Assembly (NCBI GenBank): GCA_047975215.1
Contig: JBKEDD010000126.1
Span: 1-64,000 of the forward strand
Source: JAGRMG01 sp047975215
GTDB taxonomy: Bacteria; Pseudomonadota; Alphaproteobacteria; Rhodobacterales; Rhodobacteraceae
DNA: 64,000 nucleotides
Reading direction: 5' to 3'
Numbering within the stretch: the first letter of the stretch is position 1; every line of letters begins with the position of its first letter. Under the pieces are notes generated by a model, which had not been told where the DNA came from, did not search any database, and was given only the letters and a program-made list of their open reading frames with translations. The translations under genes and the position numbers were made by a program. Below are positions 61,160 to 64,000 of the stretch, piece after piece.

Positions 61160-61576
61160 CTATTCGGCCACCGTCACCATGCCGATCATGTCGTGCGTCT
61201 CCCAGTGCGGGCCGCACAGATAGTCGTGATCGCCGGCTTCGAGAAATGTGAACTCGACGGTCTCTTCCGGAAACAGGCGGTCGGATTCGGGTTCGCTGTT
61301 GTCCTTCAGCCTGACGCTGTGGCTGGTGCGTTTGTCGACATTGACCCAGCGCACCGTGGTGCCCGGCGTTACCGTGATCTGCGCCGGGCAGAAATTGTAC
61401 TTGTACATGGTGACGACGGTCACGCCTTCTTCCTGCGAGGGCGGGTGGCCGAACAGGTCTTCATAGCGTTGCCCGGCCTCGGCGCAGATTGCGGCCCGGT
61501 CTTCGCTGTCGGCAGCGGCAGGACGGACCGCCGCAAGGGCCATCAGGGTGAGGGGGATCAGGCGGGAAAGGTGCAT
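61160..61576 (-). CDS. Periplasmic cupredoxin (type 1 copper protein)
   Basis: A 138-residue exported protein (signal peptide about 1-22) with one cupredoxin domain. Likely copper ligands: His86 (TSHSVRL), Cys121 and His124 (YLCGPHW), and Met130 in HDMIGMVTV, giving a C-x2-H-x5-M loop. Two further cysteines, Cys31 and Cys63, could form a disulfide. It sits between the multiheme cytochrome and nirE, so it could donate electrons to NirS in place of pseudoazurin or cytochrome c551. It has its own 5' region after a hairpin. Confidence 0.85.
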   Translation of the reverse strand: MHLSRLIPLTLMALAAVRPAAADSEDRAAICAEAGQRYEDLFGHPPSQEEGVTVVTMYKYNFCPAQITVTPGTTVRWVNVDKRTSHSVRLKDNSEPESDRLFPEETVEFTFLEAGDHDYLCGPHWETHDMIGMVTVAE

Positions 61577-61607
61577 CGCTTGGGTCTCCTTCGGCCGAAT
61601 GGAAAGA

Positions 61608-61631
61608 CGGCGGCAGGTTTCCCCGCCGCCG
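61608..61631 (-). terminator. Terminator between the multiheme cytochrome and cupredoxin genes
   Basis: CGGCGGC (61608-61614) and GCCGCCG (61625-61631) form a 7-bp stem with a 10-base loop; on the minus strand CTTTCC follows. It lies just after the multiheme cytochrome stop. Confidence 0.55.
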
Positions 61632-61643
61632 CCGATTGCTGTC

Positions 61644-63428
61644 TTACTGGGCGACTACGTTGATACTGGCGTCGCCGCTATCCAGTGCAAGGCTCGTGTC
61701 CAGCGTCACATGATGGAAACGCGCTGCGGCAAAGTCGTCGTGGATGGCAAAACCGACGGTATAGGTCTTGCCCGGTTCCAGCGCCACATCGCCCGTTCCT
61801 CCGGCCAGCGGCCGGCTGAAAGTGACGGTCCAGAGATTGCCTTGCAGCACTGCCTCGGCCGCGATCTCGCCGTCATTGGCCACCCGCTGTTCCAGCAGAT
61901 AGCCGTTGCTGGCGCTGCCATCGGCATAGACGCGCATCAGGTCGAGGAACGTACCGTCGGCGAGATACTGTTCGATCTCGGCCTCGGGCTTGAGCAGATC
62001 CCAGCCGCCCAGCGGCTTGTCGCCGCGACCGCGAATCTCGATATCCGTACGGGATTCCGACAGATACTTGGTCACGGTGCCCTCGGCCGTCAGACGCGCC
62101 GCCACATCGCCGTTTTCGGCGATGGTCTCGTCGCTGGGCTCGAACGGCATATAGGTGTTGTCGGCATGGCACGAGGCCCAGCAACCCACCTGTTCGCCCA
62201 GTTCGATACCCGTTCCCGCGATCATCATGGCGACCTTGACCTGATTGTCCGGGTCCATCTTGCCGCCGTCCACGAAGGGCGCCGGGTTGTGGCCCCCGTC
62301 TTCCCATTGCAGCTGGAAGTAGACGTTCTCGCCGTCGTGGGTGGCCTTCAGCGTCGCCTTGATGGTGCCGCGCTTGCCCGGGATCGGGGTCGGCTCGAGT
62401 TCGCCGCCCGCGACGATCTTGTTGCCGATCGTCTCGAGTTCCTTGGCATGGCAGGTCGAACAGGCTTCGCCGCCCTTGGTCAGCGGCCGCGCGCCGCCAT
62501 GGCTGCGCCCGTTCTGCACCCATTCGAACGATGCCTGACCGGGGTAGAACAGCGTCAGGCTGGTGGACGGGACCGCGCCCCAGTCGAGATCGGCGCCGAC
62601 CGTTCCGCCGGCCCCGGCCGGCGCGGTCTCGCCCGCGGCCTTGGCGCGTTCGGCCTCGAGGGCCGCCTCGACGGCGGCGGCAACGCGCGCCTCGACCGCT
62701 TCGGCCTTGCGCTGGGCCTCGGCATCGATGGCGGCCTGCTGTTCGGCTTCCTTCGCCTCGACGCGGGCCAGGCTGTCCAGGTATTCCTGCGGAATCGCAC
62801 GGACGAATTCCGCCCTGGGCGCTTCCAGCCGTTCCAGGAAATCCGGGTCGGCCCGGTCACGCAGATCGGAATGCGCGATACCCTTGTGACAGTCGATGCA
62901 GGTCTGCCCGGTCTCCATCGCGTTCAGGTGCTGCTGGCGCGCCCGCGGGCGTTGGAACTCGGGCATCATCGATTCGAAATCGTGACAGTTGCGGCATTCG
63001 CGCGAATCCGACGATTTCATCCGCTGCCATTCGTTCATCGCCAGATGCAGGCGCTTGGCCTCGAACTTTTCCTTGGTCGCGATGGTGCCGGTCATCTTGC
63101 CCCACAATTCGCGAGATGCCTTGACCTTGCGGATCATCTTGTGGGTCCAGTCCTTGGGCACGTGGCAGTCCGAGCAGACCGCGCCCACGCCGGAGCGGTT
63201 CACGTCGTGGATGGTTCCCTTGTATTCGGAATAGATGAAATCCTCCATCTCGTGACACGAGATGCAGAATTCCTCGGTGTTGGTGGCTTCCATGGCGGTG
63301 TTGAAGCCGCCCCAGAAAACGATACCGGCGATGAAGGCTCCGGCGAGACCGGCAAGCGGCATCCCCCAGAGGAAATACCTCTTCCAGATCGGTTTCCTGG
63401 CGCGAGCGTCGTCGCGGTCTTGCGTCAT
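61644..63428 (-). CDS. NirT/NapC-like multiheme cytochrome fused to a C-terminal heme domain
   Basis: A 594-residue membrane-anchored cytochrome. One helix (LAGLAGAFIAGIVFW), four NapC/NirT-type hemes at 55-59 CISCH, 85-89 CSDCH, 145-149 CRNCH and 177-181 CIDCH, an Ala/Glu-rich coiled-coil linker at about 215-270, then a domain resembling the cytochrome c-552/ethylbenzene dehydrogenase gamma type with CSTCH (323-327) and an unusual CWASCH (416-421). The NirT part should pass electrons from quinol to the periplasm; the role of the C-terminal domain is unclear. ATG 63428 has an ACGAGGAC site. It follows nirS. Confidence 0.85.
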   Translation of the reverse strand: MTQDRDDARARKPIWKRYFLWGMPLAGLAGAFIAGIVFWGGFNTAMEATNTEEFCISCHEMEDFIYSEYKGTIHDVNRSGVGAVCSDCHVPKDWTHKMIRKVKASRELWGKMTGTIATKEKFEAKRLHLAMNEWQRMKSSDSRECRNCHDFESMMPEFQRPRARQQHLNAMETGQTCIDCHKGIAHSDLRDRADPDFLERLEAPRAEFVRAIPQEYLDSLARVEAKEAEQQAAIDAEAQRKAEAVEARVAAAVEAALEAERAKAAGETAPAGAGGTVGADLDWGAVPSTSLTLFYPGQASFEWVQNGRSHGGARPLTKGGEACSTCHAKELETIGNKIVAGGELEPTPIPGKRGTIKATLKATHDGENVYFQLQWEDGGHNPAPFVDGGKMDPDNQVKVAMMIAGTGIELGEQVGCWASCHADNTYMPFEPSDETIAENGDVAARLTAEGTVTKYLSESRTDIEIRGRGDKPLGGWDLLKPEAEIEQYLADGTFLDLMRVYADGSASNGYLLEQRVANDGEIAAEAVLQGNLWTVTFSRPLAGGTGDVALEPGKTYTVGFAIHDDFAAARFHHVTLDTSLALDSGDASINVVAQ

Positions 63429-63524
63429 GTCCTCGTTCCGTTTGGTTCTGAGCGGCCGGTTTCGCAGGCCTGAGTGCGGGCGCATGCCGAAGTATGGCCG
63501 ATGTCGTTTGGTTCGGGTACGGAA

Positions 63525-63546
63525 AAGGCGGGCCCGTGCCCGCCTT
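63525..63546 (-). terminator. Terminator of nirS
   Basis: AAGGCGGGC (63525-63533) and GCCCGCCTT (63538-63546) form a 9-bp stem with a 4-base loop, followed on the minus strand by TTTTCC. It lies 21-42 bases after the nirS stop and should at least attenuate read-through into the multiheme cytochrome gene. Confidence 0.75.
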
Positions 63547-63566
63547 CCCGTGTTTTCGCGGTCACA

Positions 63567-64000
63567 TCAGGTGACGTGGTTCGACCGGTTGTGGACGTTG
63601 AACTTGCCGGTCGGGGCGAAAAGCCCTTCGATGCGGCCGATTTCTTCCAGCGTCTCGGCGTCGAAGATCACGATCTGGCCGTTCGGTTCCTTGGAGTCCG
63701 ATAGGTTCCACTTGGACACCCATACCTCGGTGCCGTCCGCGTTGAACTCGAAGTGAACGGCGGCGCTCCCCTCGTCCTCGGTGATCTGGATCGTCTTCAC
63801 GATCTCACCGGTTTCCTTGTCGATGACCTGCACCGATTGCTGGATTTCCGGCTCGGGGTGCTTGGTCTGGTCGGCCCACACGTATTTGGAGTTGGGATGC
63901 GTGCGCACGAACAGGCCGGGTCCGTCGGTTTCGACCTCATAGCAGACTTTCCATGCGTTGTCGGCATGCTCCTGCGGATCGTTGCCCCAGACGGTCACCG
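63567..64000 (-). CDS. nirS: Cytochrome cd1 nitrite reductase NirS, C-terminal part (5' end outside window)
   Basis: About 144 residues of the heme d1 propeller are visible, ending GKFNVHNRSNHVT. The last blades show LFVRTHPNSKYVWADQTKHP and VHFEFNADGTEVWVSKWN, matching the C-terminal region of cytochrome cd1 nitrite reductases; the neighbouring nir genes settle the identity. NirS reduces nitrite to nitric oxide in the periplasm. The heme c domain and promoter lie beyond the window edge. Confidence 0.9.
   Translation of the reverse strand, partial: VTVWGNDPQEHADNAWKVCYEVETDGPGLFVRTHPNSKYVWADQTKHPEPEIQQSVQVIDKETGEIVKTIQITEDEGSAAVHFEFNADGTEVWVSKWNLSDSKEPNGQIVIFDAETLEEIGRIEGLFAPTGKFNVHNRSNHVT

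Noticed and set aside
1..64000. CRISPR array, tRNA/rRNA genes, insertion sequences or prophage
   Set aside because: Looked for repeated spacers, cloverleaf-like segments, transposase or integrase motifs; none seen. A tRNA scan was not possible by eye and a single tRNA could be missed.

Overview
This is a gene-dense, GC-rich (roughly 63-66%) chromosomal segment of an alphaproteobacterium, most likely a denitrifying member of the Rhodobacteraceae (Roseobacter/Paracoccus-like). The evidence is the ctaC-ctaB-ctaG-ctaE order without ctaD, the surf1-thrC-M16 peptidase order, a tad locus with RcpA/TadZ/TadV-type proteins, a nirS-type denitrification cluster with a fused NirDL, and a dispersed short motif (CGGGGATATTTG...CAGAAGAAG) of a kind I associate with this family. 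I see no rRNA, tRNA, insertion sequence, prophage or CRISPR array.

Layout. 1-3651 (+): 3' end of ftsH, then fhs and folD (one-carbon/tetrahydrofolate metabolism). 3670-6791 (-): the pair PdeM phosphoesterase and ligase-associated DEXH helicase. 6854-18739 (-): a tad/flp pilus locus (AAA ATPase, TadV, two TPR lipoproteins, TadC, TadB, TadA, TadZ, OmpA-like, RcpA, RcpC, Flp pilin) with strong hairpins between flp, rcpC and rcpA. 19096-28441: housekeeping and metabolic genes: a lytic transglycosylase, a CoA-transferase whose two subunit genes are separated by a GSCFA-domain gene and an unknown gene, an L,D-transpeptidase, topA, a small secreted protein and dprA. 28576-37662: tldD divergent from the aa3 oxidase operon ctaC-ctaB-small membrane protein-ctaG-ctaE, with two FNR-type boxes in the shared intergenic region, followed by surf1-thrC-M16 peptidase-GNAT. 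37837-43318: a peptide-type ABC transporter whose binding-protein gene diverges from its permease and ATPase genes.

43516-52980 (+) is the least ordinary part: eight co-oriented genes encoding a soluble Ser/Thr kinase, an FHA protein with a long disordered arm, a PP2C phosphatase, three different P-loop GTPase-like proteins (one a full-size dynamin-type protein with a tryptophan-rich segment), a small roadblock-like protein and an unknown protein. No secretion-system core gene is present. I read this as an uncharacterised phospho-regulated GTPase/membrane-remodelling module; the function is inference.

53000-64000 (-) is a heme d1/nitrite reductase cluster, in transcription order: nirS (3' part only), a NirT-like multiheme cytochrome with an extra C-terminal heme domain, a cupredoxin, nirE, nirC, nirF, nirDL, nirG, nirH, nirJ, nirN, a duplicated CbiX/SirB-like chelatase gene and a two-helix membrane protein. 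A TTAAC-N4-GTCAA type box (FNR/NnrR family) precedes nirE. The chelatase could supply the iron-insertion step between NirE and NirDL, which most nir clusters leave to housekeeping CysG. Start sites throughout were chosen from Shine-Dalgarno spacing, ATGA/TGATG overlaps and protein-family N termini; several longer in-frame extensions were rejected.
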